Shown here one piece after another: positions 8,732-17,409 of a stretch of DNA of 64,000 bases. Where the stretch lies: positions 62,001-126,000 of the forward strand of contig CAWFER010000006.1 of NCBI GenBank assembly GCA_963814805.1, read 5' to 3'. The stretch is from AP-15 sp963814805. Lineage in GTDB: Bacteria; Pseudomonadota; Alphaproteobacteria; ATCC43930; CGMCC-115725. How positions within the stretch are numbered: the stretch's first letter is position 1; each line of letters starts with the position of its first letter. The notes under the pieces were generated by a model. It made no database searches and had not been told where the DNA came from. It saw only the letters and a list, made by a program, of their open reading frames with translations. A program made the position numbers and the translations under genes.

Positions 8732-9640
8732 ATGACCCTATCGCTCCGTCCGCTGCATCCGGTCTTTACCGGGGAAGTCTCCGGCATCGATTGCCGCCGC
8801 CCGCTCGCCCGCGACGCGGTTGCCGCGATCGAGAGGGGCATGGACCAATACGCCGTCCTCGTCTTCCGCAGCCAGGAATTGACCGACGCCGAGCAGATCG
8901 CCTTCACCCGCCATTTCGGCGAGCTCGAGCACTACCCGAGCGCGGGGCATGTGCGCCGCCAGGAAGACCATCGGCTCGGCCCCGGCATCGCCGATTTCTC
9001 CAACCTCGACAAATCGGGCGCCATCATGTCGGCCGAGGACCGGGTGTGGTTCTTCAAGCTCGCCGACCGGCTGTGGCATTCGGACAGCTCGTTTCGTCCG
9101 ATCCCGGCGAAATATTCGCTGCTGTCGGGACGGATGATCCCGTCCTGGGGCGCCAACACCGAGTTTGCCGACATGCGCGCGGCCTACGACGCGCTCGACC
9201 CCCGCACCAAGGCCGAGATCGAGGACCTGGTCTGCGAGCACTCGCTGATCTATTCGCGCGAGGCGATCGGGTTTACCGAGCTGACCCCGGACGAGGTCGA
9301 AGCCTTCCGCCCGGTGCGTCAGCGCCTGGTGCGCACCCATCCGGCGAGCGGGCGAAAGTCGCTGTTTCTGGCGGCCCATGCCGGCGCCATCGTCGGCTGG
9401 ACTATTCCCGAGGCGCGCATGTTCCTGCGCGACCTGATCGAGCACGCGACCCAGCGCGAATTCGTCTATTCGCATGTCTGGGAGCCGCACGATCTGGTCA
9501 TGTGGGACAACCGCACGACGATGCACCGCGCCCGCCGCTTCGATCAGAACGAGGTGCGCGACGTGCGCCGCACCACGCTTGCCGGCGATGCGCCGACGAT
9601 GGAACAGCCGGCGCATCAGGGCCGGTCGCCAGCGGTTTGA
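8732..9640 (+). CDS. TauD/TfdA-family 2-oxoglutarate-dependent dioxygenase
   Basis: A 302-residue Fe(II)/2-oxoglutarate oxygenase. The metal triad is H116 and D118 in LWHSDSSF and H265 in TTMHRARRF; the 2-oxoglutarate-binding Arg lies a few residues after the distal His. The segment IPAKYSLLSGRMIPSWGANT is closer to TfdA (2,4-D dioxygenase) homologs than to taurine dioxygenase. TfdA-like enzymes cleave aryloxyalkanoate ethers, but many chromosomal homologs have other unknown substrates. The start at 8732 follows GAGGAAGG; an upstream in-frame codon at 8705 is less likely. Confidence 0.88.
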   Translation: MTLSLRPLHPVFTGEVSGIDCRRPLARDAVAAIERGMDQYAVLVFRSQELTDAEQIAFTRHFGELEHYPSAGHVRRQEDHRLGPGIADFSNLDKSGAIMSAEDRVWFFKLADRLWHSDSSFRPIPAKYSLLSGRMIPSWGANTEFADMRAAYDALDPRTKAEIEDLVCEHSLIYSREAIGFTELTPDEVEAFRPVRQRLVRTHPASGRKSLFLAAHAGAIVGWTIPEARMFLRDLIEHATQREFVYSHVWEPHDLVMWDNRTTMHRARRFDQNEVRDVRRTTLAGDAPTMEQPAHQGRSPAV

Positions 9641-9682
9641 TCCGGCGCGCCTCTCAGGCGGACGATCCCGCTCCGCACGGCC

Positions 9683-10456
9683 TCACGCGCCCGGCGATTC
9701 GGGCTTTTCGATCAGCGCGAGGCTCTCCATCGCCAGCCCGTAGCCGAGGAGGTCGTGCATCTGGCGGCGCAGGTATTCGGTGAACAGCAGGCGCGTGTAG
9801 CGCAACAGCAGGGTCGGCTTTTGGCAGAGGCTTTCGGCCAGTTCCCAGGCCCGCGCCAATAGCTTGTCGGGCGGCAATATCTCGGCGACGAGCCCGAGGC
9901 GCAACGCCTCGGCGGCGTCCAAGGTCTGCCCGGTCATCAGGAAATAGCGGCCGCGGTTCATCCCCAAGAGCAGCGGGTAGACGATGTGCATGCCGTCGCC
10001 CGGCACTACGTCCGACATGAAATGCGCCGAATCCTGGAACTGCGCGGTGTCGGCGGCGAGCACGATGTCGCACAGCAGCGGGATTTCGGAATGACGCCAC
10101 GCCGGGCCGTTGATCGCGCTGATGATCGGCGCCTCGATGGCGAGCAGGTTCATCAGCAGGTGGCGCCCCTCCCAATGAATCCGGTCGATGCGCTCGATCT
10201 ACGGACGCGACGGGAAGGACGATGTTCCCGGCGTCGCCCGCGGACCGGAGAACTCCGCCCCGGTCCCGGTCAGGATCACCACCCGGTTGTCGCGATCGGC
10301 GCCGATGTCGTGAAACAGCTCGGGCAATTCGCCATGCGGCAGAAAGCCCCAGCGCAAGGACTGGCCGTCGCTATGGAGCGCCACCTGCAGGATGCCGTTC
10401 CTGCGCTCCAGCCGCGCGCTCTGGTACTTGTCGGCATAATCGGCCAACGCGCTCAT
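9683..10456 (-). pseudogene. Enoyl-CoA hydratase/isomerase family protein with an in-frame TAG
   Basis: Crotonase-fold protein of about 257 residues. The reading frame is continuous from ATG 10456 (GGAGG five bases upstream) to 9683 except for one TAG at 10199-10201. Before it: SALADYADKYQSARLERR and VVILTGTGAEFSGP. After it: IERIDRIHWEGRHLLMNLLAI and an oxyanion-hole region INGPAWRHSEIPLLCDIVLA. Both halves belong to one known type of hydratase, so this is one gene. Because both halves are conserved, a base-call error is as likely as a true nonsense mutation. The substrate is unknown. Confidence 0.75.
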
Positions 10457-10578
10457 CCGCACCTCCCAAAGAACACAGACCGCGGGCTAGCGCATCGCGG
10501 CGCAGCGGCGCGAGACCGGATCTGGGCGCCCGCCGATTGGGCGAACCGAGGGGCCGCATTGCTTGGCGGCGGCGCTGA

Positions 10579-11742
10579 TTAGGCCCCGCCGCGTCGCGCC
10601 CAGGCGAGCAGGCGGTCGAGAAAGGCGGCGCCGGCGGCGAGCTGGTCGCGGGTAATGAATTCGTCAGGCTGGTGGGCAACCTCGATCGAGCCCGGGCCGC
10701 AGATCACCGCCGGGATCCCGGCCGCCTGAAACAGGCCGGCTTCGGTGGCGAAGGCGATCGTCGTGGCTTCGTAGGCGCCGGTCAGATGGCGGGCGAGCGC
10801 CTCGGCCGGCGAGGCCGGATCCGGGACCAGCGGCGGGACCAGCGCGGCGGTCTCGGTCTCGATCGTGGCTTCGGGATGCCGCGCGCGCATCCGCGGCAGC
10901 AGATCGGCGGTGACGAAATCGTCGATGCGCCGACGCAACGCCGCTGCGTCCTCGCCGGGGACCGGGCGGAACTCCCAGTCGAAGGCGCAGTCGCGGGCGA
11001 TGATGTTGACCGCGGCGCCGCCGGCGATCCGGCCGATGTTGAAGCTCGTATAGGGCGGGTCGAAGCGGCGGTCGGCGCCTGGAGCGACGCGGCATTCGGC
11101 GGCGAGCCGGCCGATCTCGACAATGATCTCGGCCGCCGCGGCGATCGCGTTGACCCCGCGTTCGGGCATGCTCGAATGGGCGTCGTGGCCGGTCAGCCTC
11201 GTGCGCAGGAAATGGATGCCCTTATGCGCGTTCGCCACCTGCATCCCGGTCGGCTCGCCGATGATCGCCAGCAGCGGGCGCGCCGCACCCTCGGGCAGGC
11301 TGCGGATCAGCGCCGGCACGCCGAGGCAGCCGACCTCCTCGTCATAGCTGAGAGCGATATGGAGCGGGATTTCGAGCGGCGCGGCCAGCGCCTGCGGGGC
11401 CATGGCCAGGACCAGCGCGATGAACCCCTTCATATCGGCGGCGCCGCGCCCGTAAAGCCGCTCGCCGCGCGCCTCGAGCCGGAACGGGTCGCTGGTCCAG
11501 GCCTGGCCAGCGACCGGCACGACATCGGTGTGGCCGGAGAGAATGACCCCGCCGCGCTCGCCGGAACCGACCGTCGCATAGAGGTTCGCCTTGGCGCCAT
11601 CGGCGTTTTGAGTCAGCACGCTGTCGATGCCCCAGCCGTCGAGATAGTCGGCGACCCAGCCGACGAGATCCAGATTCGACTTGGCCGAAACTGTGTCGAA
11701 AGCGACCAGCCGCTCGAGGATCGCGACCGCCGCTTCGCTCAT
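10579..11742 (-). CDS. argE: Acetylornithine deacetylase
   Basis: M20-family zinc hydrolase of 387 residues removing the acetyl group from N2-acetylornithine in arginine synthesis. Metal-binding features are SGHTDVVPV (first His/Asp), YGRGAADMKGF (bridging Asp), SYDEEVGCLG (catalytic Glu pair), GEPT and the C-terminal ICGPGSIEVAHQPDE. The FATEAGLFQAAGIPAV segment separates ArgE from DapE. It ends a leftward run argE-folE-apaG and starts 18 bases after the folE stop. Confidence 0.9.
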   Translation of the reverse strand: MSEAAVAILERLVAFDTVSAKSNLDLVGWVADYLDGWGIDSVLTQNADGAKANLYATVGSGERGGVILSGHTDVVPVAGQAWTSDPFRLEARGERLYGRGAADMKGFIALVLAMAPQALAAPLEIPLHIALSYDEEVGCLGVPALIRSLPEGAARPLLAIIGEPTGMQVANAHKGIHFLRTRLTGHDAHSSMPERGVNAIAAAAEIIVEIGRLAAECRVAPGADRRFDPPYTSFNIGRIAGGAAVNIIARDCAFDWEFRPVPGEDAAALRRRIDDFVTADLLPRMRARHPEATIETETAALVPPLVPDPASPAEALARHLTGAYEATTIAFATEAGLFQAAGIPAVICGPGSIEVAHQPDEFITRDQLAAGAAFLDRLLAWARRGGA

Positions 11743-11760
11743 CTGCTCAGCCGGCGGGAA

Positions 11761-12417
11761 TCAGACGTTGGCGAGCTGGGCGCCGCCCGGAATGCCGATC
11801 ATCGACAGCAGCTCGCGCCGGCTGGTCGAGTCGTTGCGGAATACCCCGAGCATCCGGCTCGTCACCATGGTGACTCCGGGCTTGTGCACGCCGCGGGTGG
11901 TCATGCATTGGTGCGCGGCCTCGATGACCACGGCGACCCCTTTGGGCTGCAGCACCTCGTCGAGCGTGTTGGCGATTTGCGCCGTCATCTTTTCCTGGAT
12001 CTGCAGGCGCTTGGCGTAGACGTCGACGAGCCGGGCCAGTTTCGAGATGCCGACCACCCGATTGTTCGGCAGATAGCCGATATGCACCTTGCCGATGATC
12101 GGCGCGATATGGTGCTCGCAATGCGACTCGAAGCGGATGTCCTTCAGCATGACGATTTCGTCATAGCCGTCGGTCTCCTCGAAGGTGCGCTGCAAGAGGG
12201 CGACCGGATCCTCGTCATAGCCGCTGAAGAATTCGCGATACGCGCGGACGATGCGGTCGGGGGTGCCGAGCAGCCCCTCGCGCTCCGGGTCGTCGCCGGC
12301 CCAGCGGATCAGCGTGCGCACCGCGGCTTCGGCCTCGGCGCGGCTGGGCCGGCCCGCGACAGTAGAGGGCTCGGAGCGGAACGCCGGCGCCGATGAAGGG
12401 GCAAGAACTCGCGACAT
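11761..12417 (-). CDS. folE: GTP cyclohydrolase I
   Basis: A 218-residue enzyme converting GTP to 7,8-dihydroneopterin triphosphate, the first step of folate and pterin synthesis. Zinc ligands are C100 and H103 in ESHCEHH and C171 in HQCMTTRG. The signature KLARLVDVYAKRLQIQEKMT is complete, and the protein ends with the typical RRELLSMI block. A 25-residue low-complexity N-terminal tail precedes the conserved core, so translation might begin further in. It lies between apaG and argE on the same strand. Confidence 0.95.
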   Translation of the reverse strand: MSRVLAPSSAPAFRSEPSTVAGRPSRAEAEAAVRTLIRWAGDDPEREGLLGTPDRIVRAYREFFSGYDEDPVALLQRTFEETDGYDEIVMLKDIRFESHCEHHIAPIIGKVHIGYLPNNRVVGISKLARLVDVYAKRLQIQEKMTAQIANTLDEVLQPKGVAVVIEAAHQCMTTRGVHKPGVTMVTSRMLGVFRNDSTSRRELLSMIGIPGGAQLANV

Positions 12418-12470
12418 CTATTTTCTCTTTTCCAATTGCAGATCAAGTCGGCCGACGCTGGCGGCCAAGG

Positions 12471-12863
12471 TCAGTTGAGCCGGACGGCCTGATGCGGGCT
12501 GTCGAGCGAGAACGCCGGAATGCGCACCGCGAAGCTCTCGCCGCCGCGCGTCTCCATCTCGTAGCTGCCGACCATGATGCCGGACGGCGTCGCCAGCGGC
12601 GTGCCGCTGGTATATTCGAAGCTTTCGCCCGGGCCCAGCACCGGCTGTTCGCCGACGACGCCGGGGCCGCGCACTTCCTGGAGCTGGCCGCGCCCATCGG
12701 TGATCTTCCAGTGCCGGCGGCGCAGCTGGACCGTCTCCCGGCCCTGGTTCTCGATGCGCACGTGATAGGCCCAAACGTAGTGATCTTCGGCTGGGGAGGA
12801 TTGGTCCTCGAGGTAGAACGGTTTGACCGTGACGACGATCGATCGGGTGGTTTCCGAGTACAT
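12471..12863 (-). CDS. apaG: ApaG protein (DUF525)
   Basis: A 130-residue single-domain protein with a fibronectin-type beta fold. The family motifs are present: YVWAYHVRIENQG, LRRRHWKITDGRG, VRGPGVVGEQPVL and FEYTSGTPLATPSGIMVGSYEM. ApaG is linked to Co2+/Mg2+ tolerance in enterics and shares its fold with F-box protein domains, but its biochemical role is not settled. The length is usual for the family. Confidence 0.93.
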   Translation of the reverse strand: MYSETTRSIVVTVKPFYLEDQSSPAEDHYVWAYHVRIENQGRETVQLRRRHWKITDGRGQLQEVRGPGVVGEQPVLGPGESFEYTSGTPLATPSGIMVGSYEMETRGGESFAVRIPAFSLDSPHQAVRLN

Positions 12864-12954
12864 GGTCCCTCGCCCTCACTGTCCGGACCGGCGCGGTCGC
12901 CGGCTGCCTGTGCCGAGATCGGCGCGAACAATGTCGGTCGCGTGTCCGAGCCCG

Positions 12955-13836
12955 TCAAGATTGCCGCGACGGCGCCAGTCGGTCGAGAATGGCTTCGTCG
13001 ACCTCGCGCCCGCCCTGCGGGCCGATCGGCTGGATGCAGACATGGTCGGCTCCGGCGTCCCAATGCTGCTGGATGCGGGCGCGGATCGCAGCGTCATCGC
13101 CCCAGGCGACGATCGCGTCGATAAACCGATCGGAACCCCCGCCGGCGAGGTCATCGTCGCCGAAGCCCTGGAGGCGCCAGGCGTTAACGTAGTTTTCGAG
13201 CTGCAAATAGTGCGACAGCGCGCCGCGCGCCGCGCGGCGCGCCACCGCCGGGTCGGTCTCGCCCAAGACCCATACCTCGGGGCACAGCAATTTGCCGGGG
13301 CCGAGGATCTCCCGCGCTGCGGCGGTGTGCTGCGGCGTCGTGTTGTAGGGATGCGCCCCGTCGGCGAGCTCGGCCGACAGCGCCATCATCCGCGGACCAA
13401 GCGCGGCGACCACGGTCGCCGGCGGCTCGGGCGGCGGCGCCGCCTGGTAGGGCGCTTTGCGCATCGCCTCTAGATAGGCGCGCATCGTCGCCACCGGCCG
13501 GCCGTAGGCGTGGCCGCGCAGTCCCTCGACCATCGGGCGGTGCGACACCCCGACGCCGAGCAGGAACCGGCCGCCCGACTGTTCGGCCAGGGTGCGCTGG
13601 CCATTGGCCATGGCCATCGGGTCGCGAGCATAGATGTTAGCGATCCCGGTCGCCACGATCAGCTTTTTGGTGTTGGCGAGCAGCCACGACGACAGCACCA
13701 GCGCGTTGCGCCCGCGGCTCTCCGGCGTCCACAGCGCGCCATATCCCCAGGCCTCGACCCGCCGGGCGAAGGCCGCAGCCGCCGCCGCATTCATCCGGTC
13801 CATCGACGCCCAGACGCCGAGCTTGCCGAGTTCCAT
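12955..13836 (-). CDS. LLM-class oxidoreductase of the probable F420-dependent type (TIGR03620-like)
   Basis: TIM-barrel luciferase-like enzyme of 293 residues. Visible: LGVWASMDRM at the N-terminus, AWGYGALWTPES, TGIANIYARDPMAMANG, FLLGVGVSHRP and a C-terminal GADHVCIQPIG that closes the barrel. This matches the TIGR03620 group, first defined in F420-producing actinobacteria; in proteobacteria such enzymes may use FMN or F420. It is encoded between sdhB and apaG on the same strand with an 84-base gap to sdhB. The substrate is unknown. No F420 synthesis gene is in the window. Confidence 0.8.
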   Translation of the reverse strand: MELGKLGVWASMDRMNAAAAAAFARRVEAWGYGALWTPESRGRNALVLSSWLLANTKKLIVATGIANIYARDPMAMANGQRTLAEQSGGRFLLGVGVSHRPMVEGLRGHAYGRPVATMRAYLEAMRKAPYQAAPPPEPPATVVAALGPRMMALSAELADGAHPYNTTPQHTAAAREILGPGKLLCPEVWVLGETDPAVARRAARGALSHYLQLENYVNAWRLQGFGDDDLAGGGSDRFIDAIVAWGDDAAIRARIQQHWDAGADHVCIQPIGPQGGREVDEAILDRLAPSRQS

Positions 13837-13920
13837 CGCCGATCACTCCTCTTCGGGCAGGCCTCTTTGGGCAGGCGAAATAGCCGTTCGCGGCGCGCCG
13901 CCGATGCGGACCGGGACGGC

Positions 13921-14700
13921 TCAGCGGCGGCTCACCATCAGCTTTTTGATTTCGGCGATGGCCTTGGCCGGGTTGAGGCCCTTGGGGCAAGTGCGGGTGC
14001 AGTTCATGATGGTGTGGCAGCGATACAGCCGGAACGGGTCTTCGAGCGCGTCGAGCCGGCGGCCGGTGGCCTCGTCGCGGCTGTCGGCGATCCAGCGATA
14101 GGCCTGCAGCAGCACCGCCGGCCCCAGATAGCGCTCGCCGTTCCACCAGTAGGACGGGCACGCGGTCGAGCAGCAGAAGCACAAGATACACTCCCACAGC
14201 CCGTCGAGCTGTTCGCGCTCGGCCTCCGATTGGCGCCGCTCGCGGTCGGGCGGCGGCGCCTCCTGGCTTTGCAGCCAGGGCTGGATCGCGTTGTATTGCG
14301 CATAGATATGGGTCAGATCGGACACCAGATCCTTGATCACCGCCAGGTGCGGCAGCGGATTGATCCGCACCGGGCCCCGGATGTCGGCGATCGCCGTGGT
14401 GCAGGCGAGCGTGTTGACGCCGTCGATATTCATCGCGCAGGAGCCGCACACCCCCTCGCGGCACGAGCGGCGAAAGGTCAGGGTGGCGTCGATCTCGTTC
14501 TTGATCTTGATCAGCGCGTCGAGGACCATTGGACCGCACCGGTCGAGATCGAGCGCAAAGCTGTCGACGACCGGGTTCTTGCCGTCATCGGGGTTCCAGC
14601 GATAGATCCGGAACTCGCGCGCGCGCGTCGCCTCGGGCGGCGCCGGCACGTTCTTGCCGCGGCCAATCTTCGAGTTGGCCGGCAGGGTGAACTCACCCAT
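13921..14700 (-). CDS. sdhB: Succinate dehydrogenase iron-sulfur subunit
   Basis: A 259-residue electron-transfer subunit of complex II. The N-terminal ferredoxin domain has the 2Fe-2S cysteines in CREGVCGSC and the following LAC. The C-terminal domain carries the 4Fe-4S and 3Fe-4S ligands in CILCFCCSTACP and CHTIMNCTRTCPKG. The start at 14700 lies four bases from the sdhA stop. Last gene of sdhCDAB. Confidence 0.96.
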   Translation of the reverse strand: MGEFTLPANSKIGRGKNVPAPPEATRAREFRIYRWNPDDGKNPVVDSFALDLDRCGPMVLDALIKIKNEIDATLTFRRSCREGVCGSCAMNIDGVNTLACTTAIADIRGPVRINPLPHLAVIKDLVSDLTHIYAQYNAIQPWLQSQEAPPPDRERRQSEAEREQLDGLWECILCFCCSTACPSYWWNGERYLGPAVLLQAYRWIADSRDEATGRRLDALEDPFRLYRCHTIMNCTRTCPKGLNPAKAIAEIKKLMVSRR

Positions 14701-14703
14701 CGC

Positions 14704-16497
14704 TCAATAAACCCGCGCCTTGGGCGGGAACGGCTGCACCTCGTTCGACAAGGTGTAGAGATGGACCGGGCGGTGGCCGGTCTTGACCTGGCCGTCGGCG
14801 TCGAGCCAGGCGAGGGTGTGCTTGAGCCAGTTCCGGTCGTCGCGCTCGGGATAGTCCTCGCGCGCGTGCGCCCCGCGGCTTTCGGTGCGGTTGGCCGCCG
14901 AGTGCAAGGTCACCACCGCCTGCTCCAACAGGTTTTCCAATTCGAGCGCCTCGGCCAGATCGCTGTTCCAGATCATCGAGCGGTCGGCGATGCCGAGGTC
15001 GGCGAAGCTCCCGGCCACGCCGTCGATCTTTTCCACCCCTTCCTTGAGCACCTCGGCGGTGCGAAAGACGGCGCAGTTCGATTGCATGACCCGCTGCATG
15101 TCGAGCCGGATCTCGGCGGTCCTGCGCGGGCCCCGCGAATGGCGCACCGCGTCGAGCCGGGCCACCGCCTCGTCGCCGGCGGTTTTGGCGAGCGGCCGGT
15201 GCGGCGTCTGCGGGCGGACCAGTTCGGCGGCGCGACGCGCGGCGGCGCGGCCGAACACGACGATGTCGAGCAGCGAGTTGCACCCCAGCCGGTTGGCCCC
15301 GTGCACCGACACGCAGGCCGCCTCGCCGATCGCCATCAGCCCCGGCGCCACCCGCTCCGGGTCGTCGGCGGTCGGGCTCAACACCTCGCCGTGATGATTG
15401 GTCGGGATGCCGCCCATGTTGTAATGCGCGGTCGGCAATACCGGGATCGGCTCGCGGGTCACATCGACCCCGGAAAAGATCCGCGCCGTCTCGGAGATCC
15501 CCGGCAGCCGCAGATGCAAGACTTTCGGGTCGAGGTGTTCGAGGTGTAAGAGGATGTGGTCCTTCAGCGGGCCGCAGCCGCGGCCCTCGCGGATCTCGAT
15601 GGTCATCGCCCGGCTGACCACGTCGCGCGAGGCCAGGTCCTTGGCGTGCGGCGCGTAGCCCTCCATAAAGCGCGCGCCCTCGCTGTTGGTCAGATAGCCG
15701 CCCTCGCCGCGCGCCCCCTCGGTAATCAGACAGCCGGCGCCATAGATGCCGGTCGGGTGGAACTGCACGAATTCCATATCTTGGAGCGGCAATCCGGCGC
15801 GCAGCGCCATCGCGTTGCCGTCGCCGGTGCAGGTATGGGCCGAGGTGCAGGAAAAATAGGTGCGCCCGTAGCCGCCGGTGGCGAGGATCACCCGATGGGC
15901 GTGAAAGCGGTGCAGCGTCCCGTCTTCAAGGTTCCAGGCCATGACCCCGCGGCAGGCGCCGTCCTCGTCGGTGATCAGGTCGAGCACAAAATATTCGACA
16001 AAGAAGCGCGCGTTGCGCTTCAGGCATTGCTGGTAGAGCGTGTGGATCAGCGCGTGCCCGGTGCGGTCGGCGGCGGCGCAGGCGCGCCGCGCCGGATCGC
16101 CGTCGCCGTAATCGGTCATGTGGCCGCCGAACGGCCGCTGATAGATCCGCCCGTCCTCGGTGCGCGAAAACGGCACGCCCATATGCTCGAGCTCGATCAC
16201 CGCCGGGATCGCGGTGCGGCACATGTATTCGATCGCGTCCTGATCGCCGAGCCAGTCCGAGCCCTTGACCGTGTCGTACATGTGCCAGCGCCAATCGTCG
16301 GCTTCGATATTGCCGAGTGCCGCGCTGATCCCGCCCTGCGCCGCGACGGTGTGGCTGCGGGTCGGGAACACCTTGCTGATGCAGGCGGTCTCCAGCCCTT
16401 GGCCGGTGCAGCCCAGGGTCGCGCGCAGCCCGGCCCCGCCGGCGCCGACGACGACGACGTCATAGCGGTGATCGGTGATCTCGTAGGCGGGCGGCAT
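14704..16497 (-). CDS. sdhA: Succinate dehydrogenase flavoprotein subunit
   Basis: A 597-residue catalytic subunit oxidising succinate to fumarate. The dinucleotide fold is VVVGAGGAGLRA near residue 14, the covalent-FAD histidine lies in TRSHTVAAQGG, and the active-site blocks QFHPTGIYGAG and GEAACVSVHGANRLGCNSLLD are complete. The start at 16497 (MPPAYEITDHRYD) is preferred to the upstream ATG at 16533, which would overlap sdhD and add a non-conserved leader. Confidence 0.96.
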   Translation of the reverse strand: MPPAYEITDHRYDVVVVGAGGAGLRATLGCTGQGLETACISKVFPTRSHTVAAQGGISAALGNIEADDWRWHMYDTVKGSDWLGDQDAIEYMCRTAIPAVIELEHMGVPFSRTEDGRIYQRPFGGHMTDYGDGDPARRACAAADRTGHALIHTLYQQCLKRNARFFVEYFVLDLITDEDGACRGVMAWNLEDGTLHRFHAHRVILATGGYGRTYFSCTSAHTCTGDGNAMALRAGLPLQDMEFVQFHPTGIYGAGCLITEGARGEGGYLTNSEGARFMEGYAPHAKDLASRDVVSRAMTIEIREGRGCGPLKDHILLHLEHLDPKVLHLRLPGISETARIFSGVDVTREPIPVLPTAHYNMGGIPTNHHGEVLSPTADDPERVAPGLMAIGEAACVSVHGANRLGCNSLLDIVVFGRAAARRAAELVRPQTPHRPLAKTAGDEAVARLDAVRHSRGPRRTAEIRLDMQRVMQSNCAVFRTAEVLKEGVEKIDGVAGSFADLGIADRSMIWNSDLAEALELENLLEQAVVTLHSAANRTESRGAHAREDYPERDDRNWLKHTLAWLDADGQVKTGHRPVHLYTLSNEVQPFPPKARVY

Positions 16498-16516
16498 CAG
16501 GCGCCTCCAGGCTCGG

Positions 16517-16912
16517 CTAGACCGCGGTTCCAAGCGCCAGGGTCAGCACCGCGACGATGCCGGCGACGGCAAGGGCGATGCAGGCGAGGCGCGCAGCGAT
16601 CACCAGGCCAAACCTGGCGAACTCGCCATGGATATAGTCCTCGATCACCACCTGGAGCCCGAGGGCGGCGTGATAAAAGGTGGCGATCAGCAGCAGCACC
16701 AGCAAGATCGCCGGCAGCGGCTGGCCGACCCAGGCCTGCACGGTGTCGTAATCCGCGCCGATCAGGCCAACCACGGCGATCACGAACCACAGCGCCAGCG
16801 GCGCCAGCGCCAGCGCGCCGATCCGCTGCCCCAGCCAGTGCTCGACCCCGTTCTTGGCCGAGCCCAGCCCAATCGCCCGGCCCAGCGGCGAACCCATCCG
16901 CGATAGCGCCAT
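16517..16912 (-). CDS. sdhD: Succinate dehydrogenase membrane anchor subunit
   Basis: A 131-residue inner-membrane protein with three hydrophobic segments (about residues 33-55, 65-88 and 103-128). EHWLGQRIGALALAPLALWFV and YHAALGLQVVIEDYIHG hold the haem- and quinone-site region typical of alphaproteobacterial SdhD; the His in FYHAALG is the likely haem b ligand. It starts right after the sdhC stop. Confidence 0.92.
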   Translation of the reverse strand: MALSRMGSPLGRAIGLGSAKNGVEHWLGQRIGALALAPLALWFVIAVVGLIGADYDTVQAWVGQPLPAILLVLLLIATFYHAALGLQVVIEDYIHGEFARFGLVIAARLACIALAVAGIVAVLTLALGTAV

Positions 16913-16913
16913 C

Positions 16914-17306
16914 TCAGCCGACCCAGCGGGCGATGCCGGCGACCCAGGCGATCGCGGTCAGAACCGTCGTCGCGGCGAGGACGAGCCAGCCGCCGATATA
17001 GACCGATTTGAGATCGAGGGCGCGGCCGGTGTCCCAGATAAGATGCCGGATGCCGTTGCACAAATGATAGAACAGCGCAGCGCTCCAGCCGAGCAGCAGA
17101 ACGATCCCGAGCCAGGAGCCGAGAAAATCGTCGACGACACGGTAGGCATCGGGTCCGCACGCGGCGGCGACCAGCCACCAGACGAGCAGGACGCCGCCGA
17201 CGCTCAGCGCCACGCCGGTCGCCCGGTGGAGGATCGACAAAACCGAGGTGAGCTGCCAGCGGTAGATCTGAAGGTGCGGCGACAGCGGCCGGTCGGCTGA
17301 TCTCAT
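16914..17306 (-). CDS. sdhC: Succinate dehydrogenase cytochrome b556 subunit
   Basis: A 130-residue membrane subunit. The signature RPLSPHLQIYRWQLTSVLSI followed by LHRATGVAL is that of SdhC, and a haem-ligand histidine lies in FYHLCNGIRHLIWD. There are three membrane spans. First gene of the operon sdhC-sdhD-sdhA-sdhB; the promoter should lie in the 103-base gap to the CitE-like gene. Confidence 0.95.
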   Translation of the reverse strand: MRSADRPLSPHLQIYRWQLTSVLSILHRATGVALSVGGVLLVWWLVAAACGPDAYRVVDDFLGSWLGIVLLLGWSAALFYHLCNGIRHLIWDTGRALDLKSVYIGGWLVLAATTVLTAIAWVAGIARWVG

Positions 17307-17409
17307 GAGGGTTGACCTGGAATGAAAGGTGCGTTGGGCGGAGCGGGGCCTGGCGCGCCGAAATCAGCGGGACCGACAAAACCGCGGGGGCGTCGACAGC
17401 CCGGAGCCG

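Noticed and set aside
13510..15549. A 679-codon plus-strand frame
   Set aside because: Antisense to the LLM, sdhB and sdhA genes, all of which are well supported.
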